From contig CAVTEM010000005.1 of the NCBI GenBank assembly GCA_963733845.1, positions 124,001 to 188,000 of the forward strand: a stretch of 64,000 nt of DNA, in the 5' to 3' direction. The notes under the pieces were generated by a model, which saw only the letters and a list, made by a program, of their open reading frames with translations, was not told the origin of the DNA and did not search any database. Made by a program: the position numbers and the translations under genes. Of this stretch, positions 1 through 8,686 are shown piece by piece (the first letter of the stretch is position 1; the number at the start of each line of letters is the position of its first letter). The DNA comes from DATFQE01 sp963733845 (GTDB lineage: Bacteria > Actinomycetota > Thermoleophilia > Gaiellales > Gaiellaceae).

Positions 1-583
1 GCGCGCCTGGCGATGGAGCTGGCGGAGGAGCGGCCGGCCCGGATCGGCCTGACCTACTACGGGACCCTGGCGGACTACGACACGAGACTTCTGACGGTGG
101 CCGCGCTGAACGGCGCCTTCCAGGGCCGGGTCGAGCAGCCGGTGAACTACGTGAACGCACCGGTCGTGGCGTCCGAGCTCGGCGTCGAGGTCGGCGAGGA
201 GCGCCGCCGCGATTCGCGGGACTTCACCAACCTGGTGCGCGTGGACGTCACGGGCGCCGGCGAGGACGTGCGCGTGGCCGGGACGACGATCGGCCAGGAG
301 AACCGCCGCTGGCTCGTGAACGCGCTCGGCTTCGAGCTCGAGGTCGAGCTCGCTCCCCTGATGGTCTTCTTCCTCTACGACGACGTCCCGGGCGTGATCG
401 GGCGCGTGGGCACGCTCTTCGGCGACGCCGGGCGTGAACATCGCCAACATGGCCGTCTCGCGCACGAACAAGGGCGACAAGGCTCTGATGGCGCTCTCGG
501 TCGACGACGTCCCCCCGCCCGAGCTGGTCGAGCGCTTCCGCTCCGAGGGATTCGACGACGCCCGCTTCGTCCGACTCGGCTAG
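1..583 (+). CDS. serA: D-3-phosphoglycerate dehydrogenase, C-terminal part, one frameshift
   Basis: This is the 3' end of serA, cut by the left edge of the window. The enzyme oxidises 3-phosphoglycerate in the first step of serine synthesis. What remains is the allosteric substrate-binding domain (about residues 1-120) followed by an ACT domain starting near LMVFFLYDDVPGVIG. The reading frame breaks at about base 432, where an extra G in GCCGGGCG moves translation out of frame. Dropping one base restores a normal ACT end (GVNIANMAVSRT, then KALMALSVDD) and a stop at 581-583. The catalytic domain lies outside the window. Identification is firm. The frameshift is probably a sequence error, because the downstream half is fully conserved. 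Confidence 0.9.
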
Positions 584-626
584 CAGCGGCCGCGGCGAGG
601 CCTGGGTCGCAGCGCAGTTCGCGCTG

Positions 627-1040
627 ATGGCGGTCGTCGTCGGGCTCGGTTTCGTGCCTCCGGGTTGGCCGGAGTCGGTCGACCGCCCGCTCGACTGGGC
701 CGGAGCGGCGCTCGCGATCGTGGGCGCCAATGCGATCTACCTCTCTGCGCGCGCGCTCGGCAAGTCGCTGACCCCCTTTCCGCGTCCGAGCGGGCGCGGC
801 GAGCTGGTCACCGACGGCCCGTACCGGTACGCGCGCCACCCGATCTACGGCGGCGGGATCCTCTTCTTCAGCGGCTGGGCGCTCTTCTCGTCGCCGGCTG
901 CCCTCGTGGGCGTCCTGGCGCTCGCAGTGTTGTGGGACCGCAAGGCGGCGCTCGAGGAGCGGCTCCTCGCCGAGCGCTATCCCGCCTACGCGGAGTACAC
1001 GCGGCAGGTGCGGTGGCGGCTTCTACCATTCCTTCGCTGA
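627..1040 (+). CDS. Isoprenylcysteine carboxyl methyltransferase family membrane protein
   Basis: A 137-residue integral membrane protein of the ICMT/PEMT-like methyltransferase superfamily. The diagnostic stretch is GPYRYARHPIYGGG (about residues 68-81), the SAM-binding signature of the family, followed by a conserved RYPAYAEYTRQV near the C-terminus. Four hydrophobic segments are visible. The substrate in bacteria is not known, and the name should not be read as protein prenylcysteine methylation. The frame is open further upstream, overlapping the end of serA, so the true start may be earlier. The stop codon overlaps the next start as TGATG, which suggests translational coupling to the YbaK-type gene. 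Confidence 0.8.
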   Translation: MAVVVGLGFVPPGWPESVDRPLDWAGAALAIVGANAIYLSARALGKSLTPFPRPSGRGELVTDGPYRYARHPIYGGGILFFSGWALFSSPAALVGVLALAVLWDRKAALEERLLAERYPAYAEYTRQVRWRLLPFLR

Positions 1041-1534
1041 TGACTTGGCCCGAGCCCGTCGAGCGCGTGGCGACCTATCTCCGCTCGGCGGGGACGGAGG
1101 CGCTGATCGAGGAGTTCTCCGCGGGCACGCCGACGGCCGCCGACGCGGCGAAGGCTGTCGGCTGCGAGCTGAGGCAGATCGTCAAGTCGCTCCTGTTCGT
1201 TTGCGGATCGAGCAATGTGCTCGTGATGGTTCCGGGCGACCGGCGCGCGGACCCGGCGAAGATCGCCCGGGCGGCCGGGACCGAGAAGGCGCGGGTCGCG
1301 GGAGCAGACCTCGTGCTCGACGCAACCGGCTTCGAGCCGGGTGCTGTCGCGCCGTTCCCGCTGCGCCGGGTCGACCGGGTCTTCGTGGACCGCAGCCTGC
1401 TCGCGCTCGACCGCGTGTGGATCGGAGCGGGCTCGACGCGGCACATGGCGACGCTGTCGCCCGCGGATCTCGTGCGGCTCTCACGGGCAGAAACCCTCGA
1501 TGCGGTGGAAGACCCCGACCGCACCCGTGGTTAA
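1040..1534 (+). CDS. YbaK/EbsC-type aminoacyl-tRNA editing domain protein
   Basis: A 164-residue free-standing trans-editing domain of the YbaK/ProX superfamily. These proteins hydrolyse mischarged aminoacyl-tRNAs such as Cys-tRNA(Pro) or Ala-tRNA(Pro). Family features are the KAVGCELRQIVKSLLF segment (about residues 35-50), with the lysine of IVKSL typical of the active site, and the late GAGSTRHMATLSPADL motif. The start ATG at 1040 overlaps the preceding stop. The exact tRNA and amino-acid specificity cannot be told from the sequence. Confidence 0.85.
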   Translation: MTWPEPVERVATYLRSAGTEALIEEFSAGTPTAADAAKAVGCELRQIVKSLLFVCGSSNVLVMVPGDRRADPAKIARAAGTEKARVAGADLVLDATGFEPGAVAPFPLRRVDRVFVDRSLLALDRVWIGAGSTRHMATLSPADLVRLSRAETLDAVEDPDRTRG

Positions 1535-1567
1535 CATCAGAGGGTCGGCGGCTACAAGGAGTTGAGC

Positions 1568-2506
1568 ATGAGGGAGACCGAGAAGATCTGGATGAACGGC
1601 GAGCTCGTGGACTGGGGCGACGCTCGTATCCACGTCGGCTCGCACGGCTTGCATTACGGCACCGGCGTCTTCGAGGGCATCCGTTGCTACGAGACCCCGA
1701 AAGGGCCGGCGGTGTTCCGATTGACCGACCATCTGCAGCGCCTGCACAACTCGGCACGGCTGCTCTACATGGAGATCCCGTACTCGGTCGCGGAGCTGCG
1801 CGAGGCCTCGCTCGGCCTGATCGGCCACAACGGCCTGCCCGAGTGCTACCTGCGCCCGATCGTCTTCTACGGCTACGGCGAGCTCGGTGTCTCGACGGCC
1901 GGCAACCCGATCGAGACGGTGATCATGAGCTGGCCGTGGGGCACGTACCTCGGCGACGAGGGGATGAAGAACGGCATCCGCTGCAAGATCTCGTCCTGGA
2001 AGCGGATCGGCCCGAACACGATTCCGCACGTCGCCAAGGCGACGGGCGTGTACCTCAACTCCATGCTCGCCGTCACCGAGGCGAACCGGGCCGGCTACGA
2101 CGAGGCGATCCTGCTCACCGACGAGGGGTACGTCGCGGACGGCTCGGGCGAGAACGTCTTCGTCGTCTACGGCGACAAGATCGCGACCCCGGGGCTGTCC
2201 ACGTCGATCCTGCCCGGGATCACGCGCGACTCGATCATCCAGATCGCGCAGGACCTCGGCCACACCGTCGAGGAGCGCAACATCATCCGCTCCGACCTCT
2301 ACCTCGCCGACGAGATCTTCATGGTCGGCACCGCGGCCGAGGTGACGCCCATTCGGTCCGTGGACGACCACGAGATCGGCCCGCCCGGGCCGGTCACACA
2401 GAAGCTCCAGAAGGCCTACCTCGACACGGTTCGCGGCGGCGGCGAGCGCTGGGCGCACTGGCTCGAGTACGCCTCGATCCCGGAGCGCGCTCCAGCCGAA
2501 GCGTGA
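1568..2506 (+). CDS. ilvE: Branched-chain amino acid aminotransferase
   Basis: PLP fold-type IV aminotransferase of 312 residues. It makes valine, leucine and isoleucine from their 2-oxo acids with glutamate as donor. The Schiff-base lysine is K157 in HVAKATGVY. The GYVADGSGENVFVV and GITRDSI motifs that bind the cofactor phosphate are present. ATG at 1568 is preferred over an in-frame TTG at 1562 because AAGGAG at 1556-1561 sits 6 bases before the ATG but touches the TTG. The stop overlaps the next gene's GTG start by four bases, so the two aminotransferases are probably cotranslated. Confidence 0.95.
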   Translation: MRETEKIWMNGELVDWGDARIHVGSHGLHYGTGVFEGIRCYETPKGPAVFRLTDHLQRLHNSARLLYMEIPYSVAELREASLGLIGHNGLPECYLRPIVFYGYGELGVSTAGNPIETVIMSWPWGTYLGDEGMKNGIRCKISSWKRIGPNTIPHVAKATGVYLNSMLAVTEANRAGYDEAILLTDEGYVADGSGENVFVVYGDKIATPGLSTSILPGITRDSIIQIAQDLGHTVEERNIIRSDLYLADEIFMVGTAAEVTPIRSVDDHEIGPPGPVTQKLQKAYLDTVRGGGERWAHWLEYASIPERAPAEA

Positions 2507-3624
2507 GCACCGCCGTCCGGCGGATCCCGCTCTCCAAGCCCTACATCGGCGAGCGGGAGGAGGAGCTCGTCCTCGAGGTGCTGCGGTCCGGCCGCCTCTC
2601 GATGGGGCCCGCGATCGACCGCTTCGAGCAGCTCTTCGCCGAGCGCGTCGGCGCGCCGCACGCCGTCGCGGTGACGAGCGGCACGGCCGGGCTGCACCTC
2701 CTGTGCCACGGGCTCGGCCTGGGTGCGGGCGACGAGGTGATCACTTCGCCGATCTCGTTCGTCGCCACGGCGAACTGCTTCATCTTCGAGGGCGCCGCCC
2801 CGGTGTTCGCCGACGTCGAGGCCGGCTCGCTGAACCTCGACCCCGCAGCCGTCGAGGCCGCTATCACGCCGAGAACCCGAGCGATCGTCGCGGTGGACAT
2901 GTACGGCTACCCATGCGAGCTCGACGAGCTCCGCGCGACCGCCGACCGCCACGGCCTGGCGCTGATCGCCGACTCCGCCGAGGCCCTGGGTGCCGAGTAC
3001 AAGGGCCGGCCGATCGGCTCGCACGGCGTCCCGGCGGTGTTCGGCTTCTATCCGAACAAGCAGATCACCACGGGCGAGGGCGGTGTGGTCACGACGCACT
3101 CGGAGGCCGAGGCGCTGTTGCTGCGGTCGCTGCGGAACCAGGGGCGCTCGTACGAGAGCCGCTGGTTCCACCACGTCCGCGTCGGCTTCAACTACCGCTT
3201 CACCGACCTGCAGGCGGCCGTCGGGATCGCGCAGCTCGAGAAGCTGGACGAGATCCTGTCGCTGCGGGCAGCGGCGGCCGTCCGGTACGCCGAGTTGCTC
3301 GCGGGCGTCGACGGGCTCGAGCTCCCGCATCCGGACGACGCCGACCATCGGCGTTCGTGGTTCGTCTACGTCGTGCGCCTACCACACGGCGCCGATTTCG
3401 ACGGCGTGCTCGCACGGATGGCCGCGGAAGGTGTCGAGGCCGGCCATTACGTCCCGTGCGTGCATTTGCAGCCGTACATGCGCGAGCGCTACGGCTTCGC
3501 CGAGGGGACGTGCCCCGTCGCGGAAGATGCGGCGTCGCGGTCGCTCGCGCTGCCGTTCTTCGCGGGCATCGAGCCCGGCGACCAGGAGCGCGTCGTCGAG
3601 GTGCTGCGAACCGCCCTGGGCTAG
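2503..3624 (+). CDS. DegT/DnrJ/EryC1/StrS family sugar aminotransferase
   Basis: PLP-dependent aminotransferase of 373 residues, of the family that aminates keto-sugars in nucleotide-sugar, polysaccharide or antibiotic pathways. The internal aldimine lysine is K186 in FYPNKQITTGEGG, a very typical family motif. SKPYIGEREEELV at the N-terminus and TSGTAGLHLLCHGLGL near residue 60 are also typical. Starts with GTG inside the ilvE stop (GTGA). No sugar-nucleotide genes lie nearby, so the substrate is unknown. Coupling to ilvE may simply reflect operon packing. Confidence 0.88.
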   Translation: MSTAVRRIPLSKPYIGEREEELVLEVLRSGRLSMGPAIDRFEQLFAERVGAPHAVAVTSGTAGLHLLCHGLGLGAGDEVITSPISFVATANCFIFEGAAPVFADVEAGSLNLDPAAVEAAITPRTRAIVAVDMYGYPCELDELRATADRHGLALIADSAEALGAEYKGRPIGSHGVPAVFGFYPNKQITTGEGGVVTTHSEAEALLLRSLRNQGRSYESRWFHHVRVGFNYRFTDLQAAVGIAQLEKLDEILSLRAAAAVRYAELLAGVDGLELPHPDDADHRRSWFVYVVRLPHGADFDGVLARMAAEGVEAGHYVPCVHLQPYMRERYGFAEGTCPVAEDAASRSLALPFFAGIEPGDQERVVEVLRTALG

Positions 3625-3654
3625 CTCCTTGCCGCGTGTGCGAGGATGGTGCCC

Positions 3655-3807
3655 ATGGACGTGCTGCGCCACATCGGAATCCGGCGGCACAAGTCGCTCT
3701 CCGAGCGGCTCTCGAACGCAGCCGAAGGCGTGCTCGTGAGCGTCTTCTCCGTGTTCGTGATCGCCCGGGGTTTCTGGCGCCGCCGCGCTCACCTGATCCC
3801 GCGCTGA
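3655..3807 (+). CDS. Small basic protein, unknown function
   Basis: A 50-residue open frame between the aminotransferase and the RemA-like gene. It has a charged N-terminal third (IGIRRHKSLSERL), a short hydrophobic stretch (VLVSVFSVFVIARG) and a basic end, so it could be a small peripheral or single-span membrane protein. ATG at 3655 has a GAGG about 10 bases upstream; an in-frame ATG at 3646 is an alternative. I recognise no family. The codon pattern fits its neighbours, but it could be fortuitous. Confidence 0.45.
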   Translation: MDVLRHIGIRRHKSLSERLSNAAEGVLVSVFSVFVIARGFWRRRAHLIPR

Positions 3808-3836
3808 GCGCCGCGGACTCCTGACACAATCCGGCC

Positions 3837-4196
3837 GTGGCAGACCGGCCGCAGCGCATGGTGTTCCTCGGGTTCGGCAAGTACGCGCGCGCCGACAAGA
3901 TCTACGCGCTCGAACCGCTCACGGGCGACGAGCGCGGCGGCGGCCGCCGCACGCGCGTGTGGATCGAGGGCGTCGCCGAGCCGATCGTCGCGGGCCGTAC
4001 CGAACGGACGATCCTGCACGAGATGGGCGAGGACGCGGCCACGACGGCGCCGCTGCTGGACGAGGCGCTCGCCCTCGCGCAGCGCATCGTCGAGGACGCC
4101 GAGAAGGGCAGGGTCGACCTCAACGACCTGAACCGGCGGGCGAGGCGGCTGCTCGAGCGCAGTGCGAATCCGGACGAGCCGGACCAGCTCTTCTAG
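3837..4196 (+). CDS. RemA-like (DUF370-type) regulatory protein
   Basis: A 119-residue protein whose first 65 residues resemble the RemA/DUF370 family. It has a short beta strand ending in GFGK, then AxKIYAL, then GRRTRVWIEG and a hydrophobic strand leading to a Thr-rich helix. In Bacillus RemA the GFG..N and GRRTRAV motifs are hallmarks of a DNA-binding activator of matrix genes. The copy here is shortened between these motifs and adds about 55 residues of helical, acidic and basic tail. It starts at GTG 3837, with CACAAT 6 bases upstream and no Shine-Dalgarno sequence, so it may be leaderless. The family assignment is by motif only. Confidence 0.5.
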   Translation: MADRPQRMVFLGFGKYARADKIYALEPLTGDERGGGRRTRVWIEGVAEPIVAGRTERTILHEMGEDAATTAPLLDEALALAQRIVEDAEKGRVDLNDLNRRARRLLERSANPDEPDQLF

Positions 4197-4361
4197 AGGA
4201 GGGCTTGGTGGAGCGTTGCTCGGCGTCGGGGTGCGATGCTCGTTCCGAGGCAAGGACGCAGGGAGTGTTCGTATGCGCAGCCATACGGGCGCGACCGAGG
4301 ACGCGGCATCGGGGCGAGCAGCGCGGCCCGGCGGCAAGCCGGCGCTTCGCCAAGCCCTCCT
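4197..4361. repeat. Dispersed structured repeat, long copy A (165 bp)
   Basis: The element starts directly after the TAG stop of the RemA-like gene. It has perfect 12-bp inverted ends, AGGAGGGCTTGG and CCAAGCCCTCCT. Its core of about 100 bp is nearly identical to the inverted copy at 45688-45853. Inside is a hairpin CGTATG-CGCAGC-CATACG; in the other copy the last stem pair becomes a G-U wobble. The outer stems of the two copies differ in sequence but each remains self-complementary, so structure seems conserved. The open frames crossing it are most likely spurious. Confidence 0.8.
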
Positions 4362-4369
4362 AACGACAC

Positions 4370-5689
4370 GTGGACGGCGACCGCCGGGACGAGGAGGCCT
4401 TCCGGGCCCTAGCCGAAGACGCCCCTGAGCTGACCGACCGCCCCGGCTGGCGGGTCGGGCTCCAGCGGATCACGGTCGACACGCGGCCGCTCCACTACCG
4501 CAACTTCCGCAACCTCTGGATCGGCCAGTCGATCTCGTTCTTCGGCAGCAACATCACCGGAGTCGCGATCCCGTACCAGACGTACCAGCTGACGGGATCG
4601 ACTCTGGCGGTCGGCCTGATCGCGCTCGCCGAGCTCGTGCCGCTGTTGACGCTCGCCGTGGTGGGCGGCACGATCGCGGACGCCGTCGACCGCCGTCGCC
4701 TGTTGCTCGTGACCGAGGTCGGGCTGGTCGCCTGCTCGGCGCTGCTCGTCGTGAACGCGACGCTGTCCGAGCCGCGCGTGTGGGCGCTCTTCGTGCTCGC
4801 CGCCGCGATCACGTCGCTCTGGGCCCTGGGCTCGCCGGCCCTGCGCTCCCTGACGCCGAGGCTCGTGCCGGAGGACCAGCTGGCCGCGGCGTCCCTGCTG
4901 AACAGCGCGTACCACAGCCTCGGAGCCGTGGCCGGGCCCGCGATGGGCGGGCTGCTGATCGCCGGCGTCGGGCTCACCGGCACGTACCTGATCGACGTCG
5001 GCACGTTCGCCGCGTCGCTGATCGCCATCTGGCGCCTGCCGTCCTTCCCGCCGCACGAGCAGGCCGAGCGCGCCGGCCTGCGCTCGATGGTCGAAGGCTT
5101 CCGCTTCGTCCTCTCGCAGCGGGTGATCCTCGGCATCTTCCTGCTCGATACGAACGCGATGGTCTTCGGGATGCCGAGCGCGCTCTTCCCGGCCCTCGCC
5201 GAGCACACGTTCGGGGGCGGCGCGACGACGATGGGCTTCCTCTACGCGGCTCCGTACGCGGGCGCGCTCGCGGCGACGCTGCTCTCGGGCTGGGTCAGCC
5301 ACGTGCGCCGCCAGGGCCTGGCCGTGGCGATCGCGGCGGCGCTCTGGGGCCTGGCGATCCTCGCGTTCGGCTTCGCGACCGCGCTGCCGCTCGCCCTCGT
5401 GCTGCTCGCCTTCGCCGGCGCGGCGGACAACGTCAGCGCCGCCTTCCGCTCGGCGATCGTCCTGGCGGCGACGCCCGACGAGATGCGCGGTCGCGTCTCG
5501 GGCATCGAGCTCGCGCAGGTCGCGAGCGCACCCGCGCTCGGCAACCTCGAGGCCGGCGCGGTCGCCTCGTTCACGAGCCTCCGCTTCTCGATCGCGTCGG
5601 GCGGCCTGCTCTGCATCGTCGGCACGCTGGCGGTCGTGGCGGCATTCCCGGCGCTGTTGCGCTACGACGCCCGGCGGCCCCGCGAATGA
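4370..5689 (+). CDS. MFS transporter (MFS_3, EntS-like exporter family)
   Basis: Integral membrane exporter of 439 residues with twelve hydrophobic segments and a cytoplasmic N-terminal extension of about 40 residues. The motif RNFRNLWIGQSISFFGSNIT and the loop motif GGTIADAVDRRRLL after the second or third span are typical of the MFS_3 group that includes the enterobactin exporter EntS. The substrate cannot be inferred. GTG at 4370 lies just after repeat copy A. The stop overlaps the start of the glycosylase gene (ATGA), so the two are probably cotranscribed. Confidence 0.85.
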   Translation: MDGDRRDEEAFRALAEDAPELTDRPGWRVGLQRITVDTRPLHYRNFRNLWIGQSISFFGSNITGVAIPYQTYQLTGSTLAVGLIALAELVPLLTLAVVGGTIADAVDRRRLLLVTEVGLVACSALLVVNATLSEPRVWALFVLAAAITSLWALGSPALRSLTPRLVPEDQLAAASLLNSAYHSLGAVAGPAMGGLLIAGVGLTGTYLIDVGTFAASLIAIWRLPSFPPHEQAERAGLRSMVEGFRFVLSQRVILGIFLLDTNAMVFGMPSALFPALAEHTFGGGATTMGFLYAAPYAGALAATLLSGWVSHVRRQGLAVAIAAALWGLAILAFGFATALPLALVLLAFAGAADNVSAAFRSAIVLAATPDEMRGRVSGIELAQVASAPALGNLEAGAVASFTSLRFSIASGGLLCIVGTLAVVAAFPALLRYDARRPRE

Positions 5690-6252
5690 GGCTTGGTCGC
5701 GAGTTCTTCGCACGCTCCGTGCACGAGGTGGCGCCCGAGCTCGTCGGCGCGACGCTGCTCGTCGACGGCGTCGGCGGCACCATCGTCGAGGTCGAGGCCT
5801 ACGACCACGAGGATCCGGCGGCGCACGGCTACCGGGGCCGCACCGAACGGAACGCATCCATGTTCGGGCCGCCGGGACACGCCTACGTCTACCGCTCCTA
5901 CGGCATCCACTGGTGCCTCAACCTCGTGTGCGAGCGGGAGGGCTCCGCGAGCGCCGTGCTCGTCCGTGCCCTCGAGCCGACCGCAGGCCTGGAGCGCATG
6001 CGCGAGCGCCGCAGCCTCGACGACCCCAGGCTGCTGTGCTCTGGGCCCGGCCGTCTCTGTCAGGCGCTCGGCGTGACGAGAGAGCACGACGGACTCGCGC
6101 TCGACCGGCAGCCGTTCGAGCTGGTCGCCCGGGCGAGCGCTCCGGACGTCGTCGCCGGGACGCGCGTCGGCATCACCAGGGCCACGGACCGCCCCTGGCG
6201 CTACGCGATCGCCGGCTCGCGCTTTCTCAGCCGCCCCGTGCGACCAGCGTGA
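5686..6252 (+). CDS. 3-methyladenine DNA glycosylase (AAG/MPG family)
   Basis: A 188-residue base-excision repair glycosylase of the mammalian AAG fold, which removes alkylated purines from DNA. Family landmarks are the N-terminal REFFARSVHEVAPELVGATL, the catalytic region IVEVEAYDHEDPAAHGYRG (the second Glu is the general base), RNASMFGPPGHAYVY, and GPGRLCQALG. The start overlaps the MFS stop. The 3' end overlaps the convergent penicillin-binding protein gene by 26 bases. Confidence 0.93.
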   Translation: MRLGREFFARSVHEVAPELVGATLLVDGVGGTIVEVEAYDHEDPAAHGYRGRTERNASMFGPPGHAYVYRSYGIHWCLNLVCEREGSASAVLVRALEPTAGLERMRERRSLDDPRLLCSGPGRLCQALGVTREHDGLALDRQPFELVARASAPDVVAGTRVGITRATDRPWRYAIAGSRFLSRPVRPA

Positions 6253-8650
6253 CCGTGGCTCCGGGCACCAGGGCGGTGCCCCACTTGGGCCGCTGGGCCA
6301 CGATCTTGCCCTCGCCGTGCACTTCCGGCTCGAGCTTCAGCGACTCGAGCTTCTCGGTCGCGCTGTCGACCGGCAGGCCGACCAGCTTCGGGATCACGCC
6401 GTGCTCCGCCCGTACGAGCACCAGATTGACGAGCTCGCCCGCGGACACCCGCGAGCCGGCCTTGGGGTCGGTCCGGACGACGACGCCGACCGGCTGTCCC
6501 AACGCGGCGGGCTTGTAGACGACGTTCGGCGAGAGCGGGGTGGAGGCGAGCTGGTCGCGGGCCTCCGCGAGCTTCGCGCCGACCACTTTCGGCACTTCGA
6601 CCTCGTTCGGCTTGCAGTTGGCGGTCTTCCGCGGCGCCTCGCCGTAGAAGACGAGGGCCTGCGTGGCTCCGCGGCAATAGCCGTTGTCCGCCTGCAGAAG
6701 CCCGTCGCGCATCACGACCGACCGCGACTCCGCGGGCGAGTACTCGGGGGCCTCGAACTGCTCGGGCTCCCAGCTCTTCGCGCGCACGGCGGACTCCATG
6801 AAGCTCTTCCAGATCAGCGCCGGATAGGTGCCGCCCGCTACCGAGTCGCCGTGGAACTCGGACAGCATCGGGCGCAGCTCGCTCGGGTACCCGACCCAGA
6901 CGGCCACTGCCAGCTGCGGCGTGTAGCCGACGAACCAGGCGTCGCCGAAGTTCTCGGTCGTGCCGGTCTTGCCCGCCACCGGCCTGCGGTCCGGAAGCGC
7001 GGCCGCCCTGCCCGTCCCCTGACGGACGACGCCCTGGAGGATGTCGTTCACGATCGCCGTCTTGCCCGAGTCGAGGGCGCGGTGCGCGACCGCAACGTTC
7101 TCCTGGAGACCGCTGTCGCGCTCGACCGAGACGATCGCCCGCGGCGCGTTCCCGAACAGCGCCCCGTCCACGCGGAGGCCCCGGTTGGCGAAGGTCGAGA
7201 ACGCCCGCGCCATCTCGAGCGGGTTGATCGCCTCGGCGCCCAGCCCGATCGCGTAGTAGGCGTTGACGGGGCTCGTGATCCCGAGCTCCTTGGCCGCGTT
7301 CACCACCGCGCGCGGGCCGACGAGCTTCGTCAGCTGGGCGTAGACCGAGTTGTCCGAGTGGATGGTCGCGTTGCGGATGTCGACCTGGCCGAGGTAGCTC
7401 CCTTCGTAGTTCTCGACTTCCCAGAGCCTTCCGTCGGCCCAGATCTCGACGGGCTCGGACACGAACGTGTTCGAGGTGGACAGGCCTTCGCGCAATGCGG
7501 CCGCGAGCACGAACGGCTTGAACGACGAGCCGGCCTGACGCTCGCCCTGGACGGCGAGGTTGAACTGGCTCTCGCGGAAGTTCGACCCGCCGACCATCGC
7601 CATCACGCGGCCGGTGCGCGGCTGGACTGCGACGAGCGCAGCCTCGGGCCCGACGTCCGTGAGCCACTTGGCGATCGCCTTGCGCGCGAGCTCCTGGAGC
7701 CGCAGGTCGATCGTGGTCTGCACCTTCAGCCCGCCGCCGAACACGACCTGCGCCCCGTACTTGTCGACGAGCTGCTGCTTCACGTAGTTGACGAAGTAGG
7801 GCGCCTCGTCACCGGCGAGCGAACCGGGCAGGCGGATCTCGTTCGGCTTCGGTAGAGGAGCGTCGACGGCCGCGCCCCACTCGGTGTGGGAGATCACGCC
7901 CTGGTCGAGCATCATCTGGAGCACGAGCGCACGGCGCTCCCGCGCGGCGCTCGGGTTCGTCTTGGGATCGAAGCGGGTCGGGTCGGCCGGGATGCCGGCG
8001 AGCAGGGCGGCCTGGGGCAGCGTGAGCCGGCGCGCCGAGCGACCGAAGTACACGCGCGCGGCTTGCTCCACGCCGTAGGCGCCGTTGCCGAAGTAGATCG
8101 TGTTCAGGTACTCGGTCAGGATCTTGTCCTTCGACCACTGCTGCTCGAGCTGCCAGGCGAGCGCCGCCTCCCGCAATTTCCGGCCGATCGACTGCTGGTT
8201 CTTGACGTAGACGTTCTTCACGAACTGCTGCGTGATCGTCGAGCCGCCCTGCACGACCGACTGGTTGCGGACGTCGGCCCAGAAGGCGCGCGCGATCGCG
8301 CGGGCGTCGACCCCGCGGTGGTCGAAGAAGCGCCGGTCCTCGACCGCGACGATCGACTGCTTCATCACCGGGGCGATGTCGTCGGACTCGACGATGACGC
8401 GGTTCTCGCCGCCGCGGAGCACGGCGAGGTTGCGCTCGCCGCTGAAGTCGACGATGTAGCTGTTCTCCTCGCGCGCGACCTGGCGCGACGGGTCGAGCCG
8501 CGGGATCTCCTTGGCCACCGCCGTCATGAAGCCGAAGCCGAAGGACGCGGAGCCGAGCAGCCCCAGGACGAGCAGGAGCGCAAGCAACCTCAGCTTGCGG
8601 ATGCGACGCTTGCCGTTGGTCGGCGGCTTCTTCTTTCCTTCGCGGGGCAA
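6227..8650 (-). CDS. Class A penicillin-binding protein (transglycosylase/transpeptidase) with PASTA domains
   Basis: Bifunctional peptidoglycan synthase of 807 residues. Layout: cytoplasmic basic tail, one membrane span (about 20-42), GT51 glycosyltransferase with catalytic E104 in VEDRRFFDH and GSTITQQ, then a transpeptidase with the SSFK serine at about 375, SDN, and KTGTT. Two PASTA-like repeats follow (from roughly residues 665 and 735), ending in a short basic tail. PASTA domains bind peptidoglycan and beta-lactams and are typical of actinobacterial and firmicute PBPs. It starts at TTG 8650; TAGAAT lies 9 bases upstream, so it may be leaderless, divergent from tyrS. Confidence 0.95.
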   Translation of the reverse strand: MPREGKKKPPTNGKRRIRKLRLLALLLVLGLLGSASFGFGFMTAVAKEIPRLDPSRQVAREENSYIVDFSGERNLAVLRGGENRVIVESDDIAPVMKQSIVAVEDRRFFDHRGVDARAIARAFWADVRNQSVVQGGSTITQQFVKNVYVKNQQSIGRKLREAALAWQLEQQWSKDKILTEYLNTIYFGNGAYGVEQAARVYFGRSARRLTLPQAALLAGIPADPTRFDPKTNPSAARERRALVLQMMLDQGVISHTEWGAAVDAPLPKPNEIRLPGSLAGDEAPYFVNYVKQQLVDKYGAQVVFGGGLKVQTTIDLRLQELARKAIAKWLTDVGPEAALVAVQPRTGRVMAMVGGSNFRESQFNLAVQGERQAGSSFKPFVLAAALREGLSTSNTFVSEPVEIWADGRLWEVENYEGSYLGQVDIRNATIHSDNSVYAQLTKLVGPRAVVNAAKELGITSPVNAYYAIGLGAEAINPLEMARAFSTFANRGLRVDGALFGNAPRAIVSVERDSGLQENVAVAHRALDSGKTAIVNDILQGVVRQGTGRAAALPDRRPVAGKTGTTENFGDAWFVGYTPQLAVAVWVGYPSELRPMLSEFHGDSVAGGTYPALIWKSFMESAVRAKSWEPEQFEAPEYSPAESRSVVMRDGLLQADNGYCRGATQALVFYGEAPRKTANCKPNEVEVPKVVGAKLAEARDQLASTPLSPNVVYKPAALGQPVGVVVRTDPKAGSRVSAGELVNLVLVRAEHGVIPKLVGLPVDSATEKLESLKLEPEVHGEGKIVAQRPKWGTALVPGATVTLVARGG

Positions 8651-8686
8651 AACCGCGTGATTCTAGCTGGCTAGACTCGCCGTCCC

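Noticed and set aside
4120..4363. Open frames on both strands across repeat copy A
   Set aside because: They are created by the GC-rich repeat itself, and similar frames cross copy C. They have no independent start signals.
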